Positions 34,362 to 43,038 are shown, counted from the stretch's first letter. The stretch is 43,038 bases of DNA from Sphingobacteriaceae bacterium UBA6709 (GCA_002454425.1 DKIV01000012.1:81779-124816), one strand, 5' to 3'. Made by a program: numbers and translations. Notes: generated by a model not told the origin, from the sequence alone.

Positions 34362-34439
34362 ATGATCGCACTTTTCATTATCGCAATCGCAGTATTCATC
34401 TACATGATCTATGTACTGCTAAAACCAGAAAAATTTTAA
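34362..34439 (+). CDS. kdpF: KdpF, small subunit of the K+-transporting ATPase
   Basis: This 25-residue single-span membrane peptide (MIALFIIAIAVFIYMIYVLL followed by KPEKF) has the typical KdpF length and the LxxPEKF-like C-terminal end. KdpF stabilises the KdpABC complex in characterised bacteria. It ends 3 bp before the kdpA ATG, the usual position. It is too short for routine gene calling. Confidence 0.88.
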   Translation: MIALFIIAIAVFIYMIYVLLKPEKF

Positions 34440-34442
34440 TCT

Positions 34443-36161
34443 ATGAATTCCGAACTACTTGGTATTATAAGCACTTACGTGATCACGTTAGTTATCGCCA
34501 TTCCACTTGGAAAATACCTGGCGAAAGTTTTCGCAGGCGAAAAAGTCTGGACAGACTTCCTCCGCCCCTTAGAAAAAGCCATCTTCAAGCTTTCCGGCGT
34601 CAACCCAAAAGAGCAGATGGATTGGAAGCAACACATGAAGGCGCTGCTTACCATTAACTCTGTATGGCTGGTCTATGGATTTTTTGTTTTGATGTATCAA
34701 GACAAGCTACCCTTAAATCCTGATGGCAATCCGGGTATGAGTCCTGATCTTTCTTTCAACACCATCATTAGCTTCGTCGTAAACTGTAACTTACAGCATT
34801 ACTCCGGAGAAACGGGCGTAAGCTACCTGACTCAGCATTTCGTGCTCATGTTCCTGCAATTCACAAGTGCAGCAACGGGTATAGCCAGTGCCGTTGTCTT
34901 CTTCAAGGCTTTCCGTGATAAATCCGCAAGCACCTTGGGCAATTTCTGGGAATACTTCATCAAGGCTATTACACGCCTCCTTCTTCCCCTCTCTTTTGTA
35001 GTGGCGCTATTCCTTGCTTTCAATGGTACACCAGCAAGCTATGCCGGAAAAGATCAATTCGTTTCGCTACAGGGTGATACAGTAAACCTATCACGCGGTC
35101 CTGCGGCACAGATGATCGCCATTAAACATCTTGGAACCAACGGCGGTGGCTACTTCGGCGTAAACTCCGCACATCCGCTTGAAAACCCAAACTACCTCAG
35201 CAATATGGTAGAAGCTATTACCCAGATGCTCATCCCGATAGCCATGATTCTTGCCTTCGGCTTCTTCATACGCCGTAAGAAATTAGCATGGTGCATCTTC
35301 GGAGTCATGACAATCGGCATGTTCCTGCTTTTATTCACGGCCCTTTCTTCCGAAATTAACGGAAATCCGCTGCTTACCAAAATGGGTGTTCATCAACCAA
35401 CAGGAGCAATGGAAGGTAAAGAGCAACGCTTCGGCGTGGCTGCTACCGCCTATTGGAGCACCATTACCACCATCACATCTACAGGATCCGTGAATGGTAT
35501 GCACGATAGTACCATGCCGCTCACGGGACTCGCGCAGATGCTCGGCATGATGATCAACTCTTTCTTTGGAGGCTGTGGTGTCGGAATCCTCAATTACTTC
35601 ATCTACCTCATTGTAGCGGTATTCATTTCGGGATTAATGGTTGGTCGCACGCCCGAATTTCTTGGACATAAAGTGGAGGCTCGGGAAGTAAAGATCGCCG
35701 CCATCGTTACTTTGCTCAGTCCCTTCCTCATCATGGCAGGCACCGCCCTCGCGGCATTCTACAATGTAAATTATGCAGATGCCGAGTGGGCTGTAAAACC
35801 CGGAAACTGGCTCAACAACCCTTCCTTTCATGGCTTCTCCGAGATGCTATATGAGATGACTTCGGCAAATGCTAACAATGGCTCTGGCTTCGAAGGACTT
35901 GGAGATAACAACGTATTCTGGAACCTTTCCTCAGGCGTAGTACTCTTCTTCGGTCGCTTCTTACCAATCATTGGTCCGATTGCTATCGCCGGTCTTCTCG
36001 CTAAGAAAAAGTTCATTCCCGAGTCTGCAGGAACCCTGCGCGTAGATACATTGACGTTCAGCGCCATGACTCTTGCGGTAATTGTTGTTCTCAATGCTCT
36101 TTCCTATTTCCCCGCGCTAGCCTTAGGTCCTATCGCTGAATATTTCACCATGATTAAATAA
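34443..36161 (+). CDS. kdpA: KdpA, K+-translocating subunit
   Basis: This 572-residue polytopic inner-membrane protein is the potassium-selective channel-like subunit of the Kdp ATPase. It has about ten membrane segments. Selectivity-filter-type motifs include HLGTNGGGYFGVNSAHP (the GTNGGGFF signature), TSTGSVNGMHDS and FGGCGVGILNYFIY. Also visible are the early NTIISFVVNCNLQHYSGE segment and the late GLGDNNVFWNLSSGVVLFFGRF. Length fits the family (about 560). It follows kdpF by 3 bp and precedes kdpB by 1 bp, so the subunits are coupled. Confidence 0.98.
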   Translation: MNSELLGIISTYVITLVIAIPLGKYLAKVFAGEKVWTDFLRPLEKAIFKLSGVNPKEQMDWKQHMKALLTINSVWLVYGFFVLMYQDKLPLNPDGNPGMSPDLSFNTIISFVVNCNLQHYSGETGVSYLTQHFVLMFLQFTSAATGIASAVVFFKAFRDKSASTLGNFWEYFIKAITRLLLPLSFVVALFLAFNGTPASYAGKDQFVSLQGDTVNLSRGPAAQMIAIKHLGTNGGGYFGVNSAHPLENPNYLSNMVEAITQMLIPIAMILAFGFFIRRKKLAWCIFGVMTIGMFLLLFTALSSEINGNPLLTKMGVHQPTGAMEGKEQRFGVAATAYWSTITTITSTGSVNGMHDSTMPLTGLAQMLGMMINSFFGGCGVGILNYFIYLIVAVFISGLMVGRTPEFLGHKVEAREVKIAAIVTLLSPFLIMAGTALAAFYNVNYADAEWAVKPGNWLNNPSFHGFSEMLYEMTSANANNGSGFEGLGDNNVFWNLSSGVVLFFGRFLPIIGPIAIAGLLAKKKFIPESAGTLRVDTLTFSAMTLAVIVVLNALSYFPALALGPIAEYFTMIK

Positions 36162-36162
36162 A

Positions 36163-38199
36163 ATGAAAACTCCTAATAAACTTTTTGAACCGGCACTGGT
36201 AAGCGCTGCACTAAAACAATCGTTCATAAAGCTCGATCCTAGAATCATGTTCCGCAACCCGGTAATGTTTACCGTTGAAATCGGCACCCTGGTGATGGCT
36301 TATGTAACAATTTATTCCTTCAGTCATGCCGATCAGGGCTCCGTGGTATACAATTTCCTCATCTTCCTGATCCTGTTGCTTACAGTGCTGTTTGCCAACT
36401 TCGCCGAAGCGCTCGCTGAAGCGCGGGGTAAAGCGCAGGCTGACAGTCTACGCAAAACACGCGAAGAAACTCCTGCAAAGGTGTTGATGCACAACGGCAA
36501 TATCGATATAAAGTCCTCTAGCCTGTTACGTAAAGGAGATGTATTCATCTGCGAAACCGGCGATATTATCGCTACAGATGGAGAGATCATCGAAGGCATC
36601 GCTACTGTTGATGAGTCTGCCATAACAGGTGAGTCTGCTCCCGTAATTAGAGAGTCGGGCGGCGATAAATCTTCTGTAACGGGGGGTACCAAAGTGCTTT
36701 CCGACAAGATAAAAGTACGCGTGACAACAGAACCGGGCGAAAGCTTTCTCGATAAAATGATCGCCCTGGTAGAGGGTGCCAGTCGCCAGAAAACGCCAAA
36801 TGAAATCGCCCTTACCATCCTGTTGGCTAGCTTCACGCTCATTTTCATTATTGTCTGTGTTACGTTAAAGCCTTTTGGCGACTACGCCAACACGCCTATC
36901 ACTATTGCCGCCCTGATATCACTATTCGTATGTCTCATTCCAACCACCATCGGCGGATTACTTTCCGCAATAGGTATAGCAGGTATGGATCGCGCGTTAC
37001 GGGCAAATGTGATTACCAAATCCGGTAAGGCCGTGGAAACAGCAGGCGACATCGATACCTTACTGCTCGATAAAACCGGTACCATCACCATCGGTAACCG
37101 TAAGGCTACCAACTTCTACCCCGCGAATCATGTTAGCCCTGAACATTTCGTGAAAAGTAGCTTACTGGCATCGCTTTCCGACGAAACGCCAGAAGGGAAG
37201 TCGATCGTTGAGCTCGCCAAAACAGAAATGCCTGTGGGAGCCTTCAACCTGCCCGAGTTTCAGGATACTGAATTTGTTGGCTTTACCGCCGAAACCCGCT
37301 CCAGCGGAGTAAATCTCAAAGACGGACGACAAATAAGAAAGGGTGCCTTTGATTCTATTCGCAACATTGCTAAGCTATCAGGAAAAGATTTCCCTCAGGA
37401 AACGGAAGTAAAGGTTAAAGAAATATCGTCTAATGGCGGGACACCTTTGGTAGTTGCTGAAAATGGAACGATCCTGGGAGTTATAGAGCTGCAGGATATT
37501 ATCAAACCGGGTATCAGCGAACGCTTCGAACGCCTGCGCAAAATGGGAGTAAAAACGGTAATGGTAACAGGCGACAATCCGCTGACTGCGAAATACATTG
37601 CACAAAAAGCAGGGGTTGACGATTTCATCGCAGAGGCTAAACCTGAAGATAAAATGAACTATATCAAGCAGGAACAGGCAAATGGAAAACTCGTAGCCAT
37701 GATGGGCGACGGCACCAACGATGCTCCAGCCTTAGCTCAGGCCGACGTAGGTGTAGCCATGAACAGCGGTACACAAGCCGCCAAAGAAGCAGGCAACATG
37801 GTGGATCTCGACAACGACCCAACCAAGCTCATTGAGATTGTAGAGATTGGCAAACAGCTACTCATCACCCGCGGCACGCTTACCACATTCTCCATCGCTA
37901 ACGACGTCGCTAAATATTTCGCCATCGTTCCGGCATTGTTTATTGCTTCCATTCCTACGCTCCAGGGACTGAATATCATGCAATTGCACAGTCCTGAAAG
38001 CGCTATCATGTCCGCGGTAATCTTCAACGCGATCATCATCCCGATACTGATTCCTTTAGCTCTCAAAGGCGTGGCCTACAAGCCCATTGGCGCCAGTGCG
38101 CTGCTACGCCGCAACCTGTTAATCTACGGTGGCGGTGGCGTTATCGCTCCATTCATTGGAATAAAGATCATCGATCTGCTTATAGGCTTATTCTTCTAA
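36163..38199 (+). CDS. kdpB: KdpB, P-type ATPase subunit
   Basis: This 678-residue P-type ATPase hydrolyses ATP to drive potassium uptake. Landmarks are LMHNGNIDIKSSSLLRKGD, the actuator motif AITGESAP, the phosphorylated aspartate Asp303 in DKTGTIT, MVTGDNPLTAKYIA, and the hinge MMGDGTNDAPALAQADVGVAM. Seven membrane segments are expected, and the segment LFVCLIPTTIGGLLSAIGIAG is typical of KdpB. It starts 1 bp after kdpA. A short hairpin (38208-38224) separates it from kdpC. Confidence 0.98.
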   Translation: MKTPNKLFEPALVSAALKQSFIKLDPRIMFRNPVMFTVEIGTLVMAYVTIYSFSHADQGSVVYNFLIFLILLLTVLFANFAEALAEARGKAQADSLRKTREETPAKVLMHNGNIDIKSSSLLRKGDVFICETGDIIATDGEIIEGIATVDESAITGESAPVIRESGGDKSSVTGGTKVLSDKIKVRVTTEPGESFLDKMIALVEGASRQKTPNEIALTILLASFTLIFIIVCVTLKPFGDYANTPITIAALISLFVCLIPTTIGGLLSAIGIAGMDRALRANVITKSGKAVETAGDIDTLLLDKTGTITIGNRKATNFYPANHVSPEHFVKSSLLASLSDETPEGKSIVELAKTEMPVGAFNLPEFQDTEFVGFTAETRSSGVNLKDGRQIRKGAFDSIRNIAKLSGKDFPQETEVKVKEISSNGGTPLVVAENGTILGVIELQDIIKPGISERFERLRKMGVKTVMVTGDNPLTAKYIAQKAGVDDFIAEAKPEDKMNYIKQEQANGKLVAMMGDGTNDAPALAQADVGVAMNSGTQAAKEAGNMVDLDNDPTKLIEIVEIGKQLLITRGTLTTFSIANDVAKYFAIVPALFIASIPTLQGLNIMQLHSPESAIMSAVIFNAIIIPILIPLALKGVAYKPIGASALLRRNLLIYGGGGVIAPFIGIKIIDLLIGLFF

Positions 38200-38207
38200 A
38201 ATAAAAC

Positions 38208-38224
38208 AGCTCCGCTGAGGAGCT
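38208..38224 (+). other. Small intra-operon hairpin between kdpB and kdpC
   Basis: AGCTCC (38208-38213) pairs with GGAGCT (38219-38224) around GCTGA. There is no T-run after it, so it is not a terminator. It may affect message stability or translation of kdpC. Confidence 0.5.
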
Positions 38225-38239
38225 ACAAAAAACAACAAA

Positions 38240-38806
38240 ATGAAAAGCACATTTTTATCTTCCATACGCATGACCCTGGTACTATTGGTACTGCTTTGCG
38301 TGATATATCCTTTATCTGTAGCATTTATCGCCCGCTTTTCCACTGGTGAAGGCAACGGCGAAACATTAACTCAAAACGGTAAAGTCGTAGGGTATGCCCT
38401 GGTAGGACAATCATTCACAGCGCCCCAGTATTTCTGGGGCCGCCCCTCGGCTGCAGGATACAACGCAGCCAGCTCAGCGGGATCTAACAAAGGAGCCACC
38501 AACGAGTCCTATTTGGAGGAGGTACAAGCGCGCGTTGACACGCTGCTGAAATATAATCCGGGATTAAAAAAAGGAGATATTCCCACTGAAATGGTTACCG
38601 CTTCCGGAAGCGGACTTGATCCCGACATTTCTGTTGAAGGTGCTAAACTACAGATCAACAGAATCGCCAAAATTCGCAATCTCACACCTCAAAATTTAGA
38701 GGCTATTGTGAATCAAGCTACTGAAAAACCCTTGTTCGGACTCTTCGGCCCCTCCAGGGTAAATGTTCTCAAATTAAATCTTGCCCTCGACAATCTTTCA
38801 AAATAA
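38240..38806 (+). CDS. kdpC: KdpC, assembly and ATP-affinity subunit
   Basis: This 188-residue protein has one N-terminal membrane segment (about 8-28, MTLVLLVLLCVIYPLSVAFI) and a periplasmic domain. Family signatures are NGKVVGYALVGQSFTAPQYFWGRPSA, GSNKGATNESYLEEVQARV, and MVTASGSGLDPDISVEGAKLQ. KdpC raises ATP affinity and helps complex assembly. Length is normal. It is followed by about 100 bp with two hairpins before the porin gene. Confidence 0.97.
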   Translation: MKSTFLSSIRMTLVLLVLLCVIYPLSVAFIARFSTGEGNGETLTQNGKVVGYALVGQSFTAPQYFWGRPSAAGYNAASSAGSNKGATNESYLEEVQARVDTLLKYNPGLKKGDIPTEMVTASGSGLDPDISVEGAKLQINRIAKIRNLTPQNLEAIVNQATEKPLFGLFGPSRVNVLKLNLALDNLSK

Positions 38807-38813
38807 ACAATCC

Positions 38814-38844
38814 GGCGACCACCATAACATAATCAGTGGTCGCC
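38814..38844 (+). other. Hairpins between kdpC and the porin gene
   Basis: GGCGACCAC (38814-38822) pairs perfectly with GTGGTCGCC (38836-38844) over a 13-base loop, right after the kdpC stop. A second GC-rich self-complementary stretch GCCGCCGGCGGC follows near 38864-38875. Neither has a T-run, so read-through is likely, with processing or partial termination possible. Confidence 0.6.
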
Positions 38845-38904
38845 CGCCGAAAAATGGCGACACGCCGCCGGCGGCAAACATTCAATTCTTATTACGCTAT
38901 AACG

Positions 38905-39972
38905 ATGAAAAAAAGTTTAGTACTCCTCGCTGCTCTTGGAGCAGCAACATCTTCTTTCGCCCAGGAATCACCTATTAAGATTTCAGGATATTTAGAAACT
39001 TACTACGGATTTGACTTCAACAAACCCTCCGATAATAATCGCCCTGCTTTCGTATATTCGCACAACAGACATAACGAGGTAAACCTTAATCTTGGTTTCG
39101 TTAAAGCAAGTTATGACAACGGAATGGTACGTGCAAATGTAGCGCTCATGGCAGGAACATACAGCAATGCCAACCTTTCGGCTGAGCCAGGCGTATTGAA
39201 GAATATATTTGAGGCCAATGCGGGATTAAAGCTTTCGCAAAAGGCTAACCTTTGGCTTGACGCCGGAATCTTTTCGTCGCACATTGGCTTTGAAAGCGCC
39301 ATATCTAAAGACTGCTGGACATTAACCAGAAATATCTCCTCTGAAAATACTCCCTACTATGAATCTGGTGCAAAGTTAACTTACGGTACTGCCGACGGCA
39401 AATTCACCGTTGCCGCGCTGTACCTCAATGGATGGCAACGCATCAACCGCCAGGAGGGCAACAGTCGCGCCGCAGGGGGATTACAACTTACCTGGAAGCC
39501 ATCCAACGCAATCACTCTTAACTACAGTAACTATCTAGGCAGTGAAGGTGCTGATTCAATCCGCACCAACAGATTTTACAACAATGTCTACGGAATCTTT
39601 CAGCTTACTAAAGAGTTCGGAATCATCGCCGGCTTTGACTATGGCATACAGCAGAAAGAAAAAGGAAGTAATGAGCATAATCATATCATCTCTCCCGTTG
39701 GAATTGCCCGTTATCAGGCAACAGACAAATGGGCCATGGCAGCTCGCGTAGAATACTATCAGGATAAACATGGCATGATCGTAGCTACAGGCACGCCTGA
39801 AGGATTCAGAACTACCGGATATTCGTTGAATGTTGATTACGCTCCGCTACCTAACGCGCTGGTACGCCTGGAGGGTAAATTATATAACAGCAAGGATAAC
39901 ATATTCCAGCGTGCCTCTGCTGCGGTAAATCACAATGCGGCAATCACGGCTAGCATAGCGATATCATTTTAG
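38905..39972 (+). CDS. Outer-membrane beta-barrel porin of the kdp operon
   Basis: This is a 355-residue outer-membrane beta-barrel protein of the BBP2/porin type often found beside kdp genes in Bacteroidota. The start is the ATG at 38905, which gives a signal peptide (MKKSLVLLAALGAATSSFAQ); the longer frame would hide it. Strands alternate through the body (SGYLETYYGFDFNKP, NEVNLNLGFVKASYDNGMVRA, LRLEGKLY-like repeats), and the C-terminus ends in a beta strand with Phe (ITASIAISF). It probably lets potassium or other small ions cross the outer membrane to reach KdpA. This is inferred from context. It lies between kdpC and the kdpD fragment. Confidence 0.88.
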   Translation: MKKSLVLLAALGAATSSFAQESPIKISGYLETYYGFDFNKPSDNNRPAFVYSHNRHNEVNLNLGFVKASYDNGMVRANVALMAGTYSNANLSAEPGVLKNIFEANAGLKLSQKANLWLDAGIFSSHIGFESAISKDCWTLTRNISSENTPYYESGAKLTYGTADGKFTVAALYLNGWQRINRQEGNSRAAGGLQLTWKPSNAITLNYSNYLGSEGADSIRTNRFYNNVYGIFQLTKEFGIIAGFDYGIQQKEKGSNEHNHIISPVGIARYQATDKWAMAARVEYYQDKHGMIVATGTPEGFRTTGYSLNVDYAPLPNALVRLEGKLYNSKDNIFQRASAAVNHNAAITASIAISF

Positions 39973-39981
39973 CACCCGGTA

Positions 39982-41109
39982 ATGGATCAGGACAAAGACA
40001 ATTCGGTAAAGCAATTTCTCGACCTTATAAAAAAGTCGAGACGCGGAAAATTTAAGATCTATATTGGCATGAGCGCGGGCGTAGGTAAAACCTACCGCAT
40101 GTTGCAGGAAGCCCATGGCCTGATAAAAAATGGCATCAACCTGCAATTAGGCTACATCGAAACGCATAACAGAGCGGAAACACATGCACTGCTAGCGGGA
40201 CTACCCCTGATACCGCGCCGTAATATCTTCTACAAGGGCAAAGCCCTGGAAGAAATGGATCTGGCAGCCATCCTGAGCCGCCACCCCGAAGTTGTAATTG
40301 TCGATGAACTGGCCCATACCAATGTCGAGGGAAGTAAAAATGCAAAGAGATGGCAGGATGTCGTGGATATCCTTGAAGCCGGCATCAATGTCATCTCCGC
40401 GCTTAACATTCAACATATTGAAAGTCTTAATGAAGATACTGAAGAGATAACGGGCATAAAAATCACTGAGCGCGTGCCCGACAGCGTACTGGAACTTGCT
40501 GACGAGATCGTAAACATCGACCTCACTGCTGATGAACTTATTGAACGCCTGCAAGCCGGAAAGATTTACGATGCGTCGAAAATACATCATGCCCTGAACA
40601 ACTTTTTCCGTAGCGAAAAGCTCTTGCAACTTCGGGAAATTGCCCTTAAGGAGGTAGCACACCACCTTGAACGAAAGATCGATATCGAAGTCCCCCAGAA
40701 AATAAAACTCCGGGCTGAACGCTTTCTCGCCTGCATATCAAGCAATCCCGAAACAGCGAGGAACGTTATCAGAAAAACCGCGCGACTGGCTTCGTATTCA
40801 CGATCGGCCTGGACGGTATTGTATGTGCAAAGCAGCAGTGAAAGCATGGATAGGATCAGGCTCGACAAGCAAAGGCACCTCATTAACAACTTTAAGCTCG
40901 CCACGGAACTCGGCGCTGAAGTAGTAAAAGTTAAAAGCGATACTATTGGCAGCGCGATCTTTGAAGTGGCCGAGCAAAAAGAAATTACCACTATTTGCAT
41001 CGGCAAACCTAACTTTAACATTTTTCAGATCATATTAAAAACGGCGGTGTTCAAGCAATTGCTCAACAAACTGGCAACTACGGATACCGATCTGGTGATT
41101 CTAAGCTGA
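39982..41109 (+). CDS. kdpD: KdpD N-terminal sensor protein, no kinase (split KdpD)
   Basis: This 375-residue cytoplasmic protein equals only the N-terminal part of classical KdpD (about 900 residues). It has the KdpD domain (about 22-230) with Walker A GMSAGVGKT at 29-37, LGYIETHNRAETHALL and VIVDELAHTNVEGSKN. A UspA-like domain follows (about 245-375; WTVLYVQSSSE, GAEVVKVKSDTIGSAI, TTICIGKPNFN). The membrane region, GAF domain and kinase of classical KdpD are absent. The kinase is supplied by the separate gene 14 bp downstream. This split form is seen in other Bacteroidota, so it is probably functional and not a broken gene. Confidence 0.94.
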   Translation: MDQDKDNSVKQFLDLIKKSRRGKFKIYIGMSAGVGKTYRMLQEAHGLIKNGINLQLGYIETHNRAETHALLAGLPLIPRRNIFYKGKALEEMDLAAILSRHPEVVIVDELAHTNVEGSKNAKRWQDVVDILEAGINVISALNIQHIESLNEDTEEITGIKITERVPDSVLELADEIVNIDLTADELIERLQAGKIYDASKIHHALNNFFRSEKLLQLREIALKEVAHHLERKIDIEVPQKIKLRAERFLACISSNPETARNVIRKTARLASYSRSAWTVLYVQSSSESMDRIRLDKQRHLINNFKLATELGAEVVKVKSDTIGSAIFEVAEQKEITTICIGKPNFNIFQIILKTAVFKQLLNKLATTDTDLVILS

Positions 41110-41123
41110 ATAAAGACATATTC

Positions 41124-42887
41124 ATGAAACTAAAAACGAAACTCAGAATCGGCTTCAGCTTCCTCTTTGTGGTGGTAGTAACCTTTGGAGGAATATCCAT
41201 GTTCCAGATTCAGCGCATCGCCGAAAGCGCCAAGGTGATCCTGAAGGATAACTATGAAAGTCTCAATTATGTAGCAGAAATGCGCACGATACTCGACAGG
41301 CACGACAAAGAGCCGCAAGGAAACCTCGCTGAATTTGAGAAAAAACTGGCGCTCGAGGAACGCAATATTACAGAACAAGGCGAAAGCAACATCGTTAAGT
41401 TATTGAACGACGCCTACCGGGAATATAAAAAGACGGAAAATCCTGCTGCCAAATTGCAGGCTGAATATCAGATGCGCCAGGCCTTGCAACAGATTGAAAA
41501 TGTAAACATGGCTGCCATTGTTCGCAAAAATGAACTTGCCCAAAAAGCTGTCAACCGATCTATCTCACTGCTTCAGCTTGTGGGTGCCTTAACATTTCTT
41601 ATACTCTTCTCATTCAGTATAAACTTCCCTGACTTTGTAGCGAATCCGCTCAGAGAGCTCCTCGAAGGGATTAAAGAGATTCGCGACGGCAACTATAAGA
41701 AAAGACTAAACTTCCGCACATCAAATGAATTCTCTGAACTGGGCCATGCTTTTAATGAAATGGCCAATCGCTTAAGCGATTGGGAAAATAGCAATCTGGC
41801 AATTATCCGTTCGGAAAAGTTAAGAATTGATGCCATCATTGAACAAATGCATGATGCTATTATAGGCGTAGATGAGAAGGGAAAAATTCTTTTTGTGAAT
41901 GCGGTAGCTGAACAACTGCTAGCCGTTGATTCAGATCACGTTGTGGGTAAACAAGTGGAAGATATTGCTGCCACGAATGATTTATTGGAACACATCATAC
42001 ACCTTGACAAGAACAACAAAGCCCTGAAAATTTTTGCTGGTGGCAAGGAGTCCTTTTTTCAGCTAGATTCCATACAAATCGACGTTCCTTTGCTGAGCCG
42101 CGACGAAGACAGCATCCTGAATAACTCCGAGGTTGCCGCTGGTTCGGTATTCATACTTAAGAACGTCACACAGTATAAGGAGCTCGACGCCGCCAAAACC
42201 AACATCATTGCTACCGTATCGCATGAATTGAAAACGCCCATCTCCTCTATTAAGATGAGCCTGAAACTACTGAGCGACGCGCGCGTGGGAACCTGGAATG
42301 AAGAACAAAAACAATTGCTCGATCATATCGCTGATGATAGCAATCGTCTGCTAAAAATAACGGGCGAACTGCTCGACCTCTCACAAGTTGAATCTGGTAA
42401 TATTCAGCTAAACTTAACTGAGGCTGATCCTGCCGAAATTGTTAACTATGCGATAAACGCGGTACGCCTGCAAGCGCAACAGCGCGAGATACGCCTGGAG
42501 CTGCTGGCCAGAAAAATGTTGCCCCATGTATATGGCGACATCGAGAAAACAGCCTGGGTGCTGATCAACTTCCTGTCCAACGCGCTGAGGTATAGCACTG
42601 ACAGATCAAAAATTATCATAGAGATAATCCCATCGGAACAGTTTGTGGAATTCTCTGTTCGCGACTTTGGAAAAGGCATTGAACCTCAATATCTTGAAAA
42701 ACTTTTCGACCGCTACTTTCAAGTCCCGGCTGACGGAAAAAATAAATCCGGATCTGGATTGGGACTCGCTATTGCTAAAGATTTCATAGAAGCCCAACGC
42801 GGAAAAATCTTCGTGGAGAGCGAACTCGGCGTAGGAAGTAAATTCGGATTTAAGTTACCTGTGTCAACAAACAATAACATCGGCTGA
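41124..42887 (+). CDS. HAMP/PAS sensor histidine kinase partner of split KdpD
   Basis: This 587-residue kinase has a membrane segment near 8-28, a periplasmic helical sensor region (about 30-145) and a second span near 146-168. HAMP (about 170-222, NPLRELLEGIKEIRDGNY) and PAS (about 233-350) domains follow. HisKA has His367 in SHELKTPISS and the HATPase shows NFLSNALRYS, DFGKGIEP and GSGLGLAIAKDF. It is not the KdpD kinase module, because KdpD has four spans and GAF. With the KdpD N-terminal protein 14 bp upstream and the NtrC-type regulator at the other end of the locus, a three-part relay is likely. It is the last gene before the contig edge. Confidence 0.93.
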   Translation: MKLKTKLRIGFSFLFVVVVTFGGISMFQIQRIAESAKVILKDNYESLNYVAEMRTILDRHDKEPQGNLAEFEKKLALEERNITEQGESNIVKLLNDAYREYKKTENPAAKLQAEYQMRQALQQIENVNMAAIVRKNELAQKAVNRSISLLQLVGALTFLILFSFSINFPDFVANPLRELLEGIKEIRDGNYKKRLNFRTSNEFSELGHAFNEMANRLSDWENSNLAIIRSEKLRIDAIIEQMHDAIIGVDEKGKILFVNAVAEQLLAVDSDHVVGKQVEDIAATNDLLEHIIHLDKNNKALKIFAGGKESFFQLDSIQIDVPLLSRDEDSILNNSEVAAGSVFILKNVTQYKELDAAKTNIIATVSHELKTPISSIKMSLKLLSDARVGTWNEEQKQLLDHIADDSNRLLKITGELLDLSQVESGNIQLNLTEADPAEIVNYAINAVRLQAQQREIRLELLARKMLPHVYGDIEKTAWVLINFLSNALRYSTDRSKIIIEIIPSEQFVEFSVRDFGKGIEPQYLEKLFDRYFQVPADGKNKSGSGLGLAIAKDFIEAQRGKIFVESELGVGSKFGFKLPVSTNNNIG

Positions 42888-43003
42888 GACAAAGCCTGCT
42901 TTAGCCCCTAAAACCTTAAGCTGAGCTTCCCATGCGCAGGCAAGTAGTCGCTACCATCCCAACATAACAACTCCTGACACTGTCCTTTTTACACCCCCCT
43001 CTC

Positions 43004-43038
43004 CTACCCACCTGTTCCGAGACTGACTCGGAACAGAC
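43004..43038. repeat. Palindromic repeat, right copy at window edge
   Basis: CTGTTCCGAG (43012-43021) and CTCGGAACAG (43027-43036) form a perfect 10-bp inverted repeat with 5-base spacer ACTGA. Preceded by CTACCCAC, the whole 35-bp unit is the reverse complement of a shortened version of 40-85. The window stops 2 bases after the palindrome. Confidence 0.75.

Noticed and set aside
34160..34657. 165-codon frame overlapping kdpF and the start of kdpA
   Set aside because: It runs out of frame through kdpF and kdpA, which are clearly real.
1..43038. CRISPR arrays, prophage or insertion sequences
   Set aside because: No regular repeat-spacer pattern, transposase or phage structural gene was seen on either strand.

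Overview
The window looks like one contig from a Bacteroidota genome, most likely a Pedobacter-like member of the Sphingobacteriaceae (the genus is inference). It carries two SusC/SusD pairs, a one-protein hybrid two-component regulator, an ECF sigma/FecR pair, and -7 promoter elements of the TAnnTTTG type. No phage, transposase, CRISPR array or rRNA is visible. Both ends carry an inverted copy of a palindromic repeat (40-85 and 43004-43038), so the sequence may end where an assembly broke on a dispersed repeat.

Left part (668-15173, all minus strand) is a polysaccharide utilization locus. In transcription order it has a hybrid two-component sensor/regulator, a 625-bp gap with candidate operator repeats, SusC, SusD, a strong intercistronic hairpin, two tandem DUF2264 proteins and a GH105/GH88 unsaturated uronyl hydrolase lipoprotein. 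The enzymes point to a uronic-acid-containing glycan, for example a pectin backbone or side chain. A GH28 polygalacturonase-type enzyme further right (24927-26324) fits the same diet.

Middle part (15414-22691, plus strand) is a second SusCD locus controlled differently. The order is ECF sigma factor, FecR anti-sigma with a C-terminal DUF4974, SusC, SusD and a Tat-exported purple-acid-phosphatase-like enzyme, closed by a hairpin terminator. It looks like an uptake system for a phosphorylated nutrient. Next come a SpoIIAA-like protein, an SF2 helicase, the GH28, an S9 peptidase, a YkuK-like RNase H-fold protein and tRNA-Arg(UCU) with its own promoter and a bidirectional terminator.

Right part (29638-42887) is built around high-affinity potassium uptake. 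A divergent ectoine-type aspartokinase faces an ArgE-like M20 protein that has lost essentially all metal and catalytic residues. An NtrC-type sigma-54 response regulator follows, then a previously unlisted 27-residue hydrophobic micro-ORF, kdpF, kdpA, kdpB, kdpC, an outer-membrane beta-barrel porin, a kdpD N-terminal fragment and a separate HAMP/PAS histidine kinase. KdpD is thus split in two and KdpE is replaced by a sigma-54 activator.

The most interesting signal is regulatory. A sigma-54-like -24/-12 sequence lies just before the kdp micro-ORF (34228-34242). A weaker one lies just before the M20 pseudoenzyme (31595-31608). Each has a near-identical palindrome (core CCTTTCAWAATGGAA) about 115-120 bp upstream of the inferred start, the usual enhancer distance. 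This predicts a regulon joining the pseudoenzyme, the regulator and the Kdp pump.
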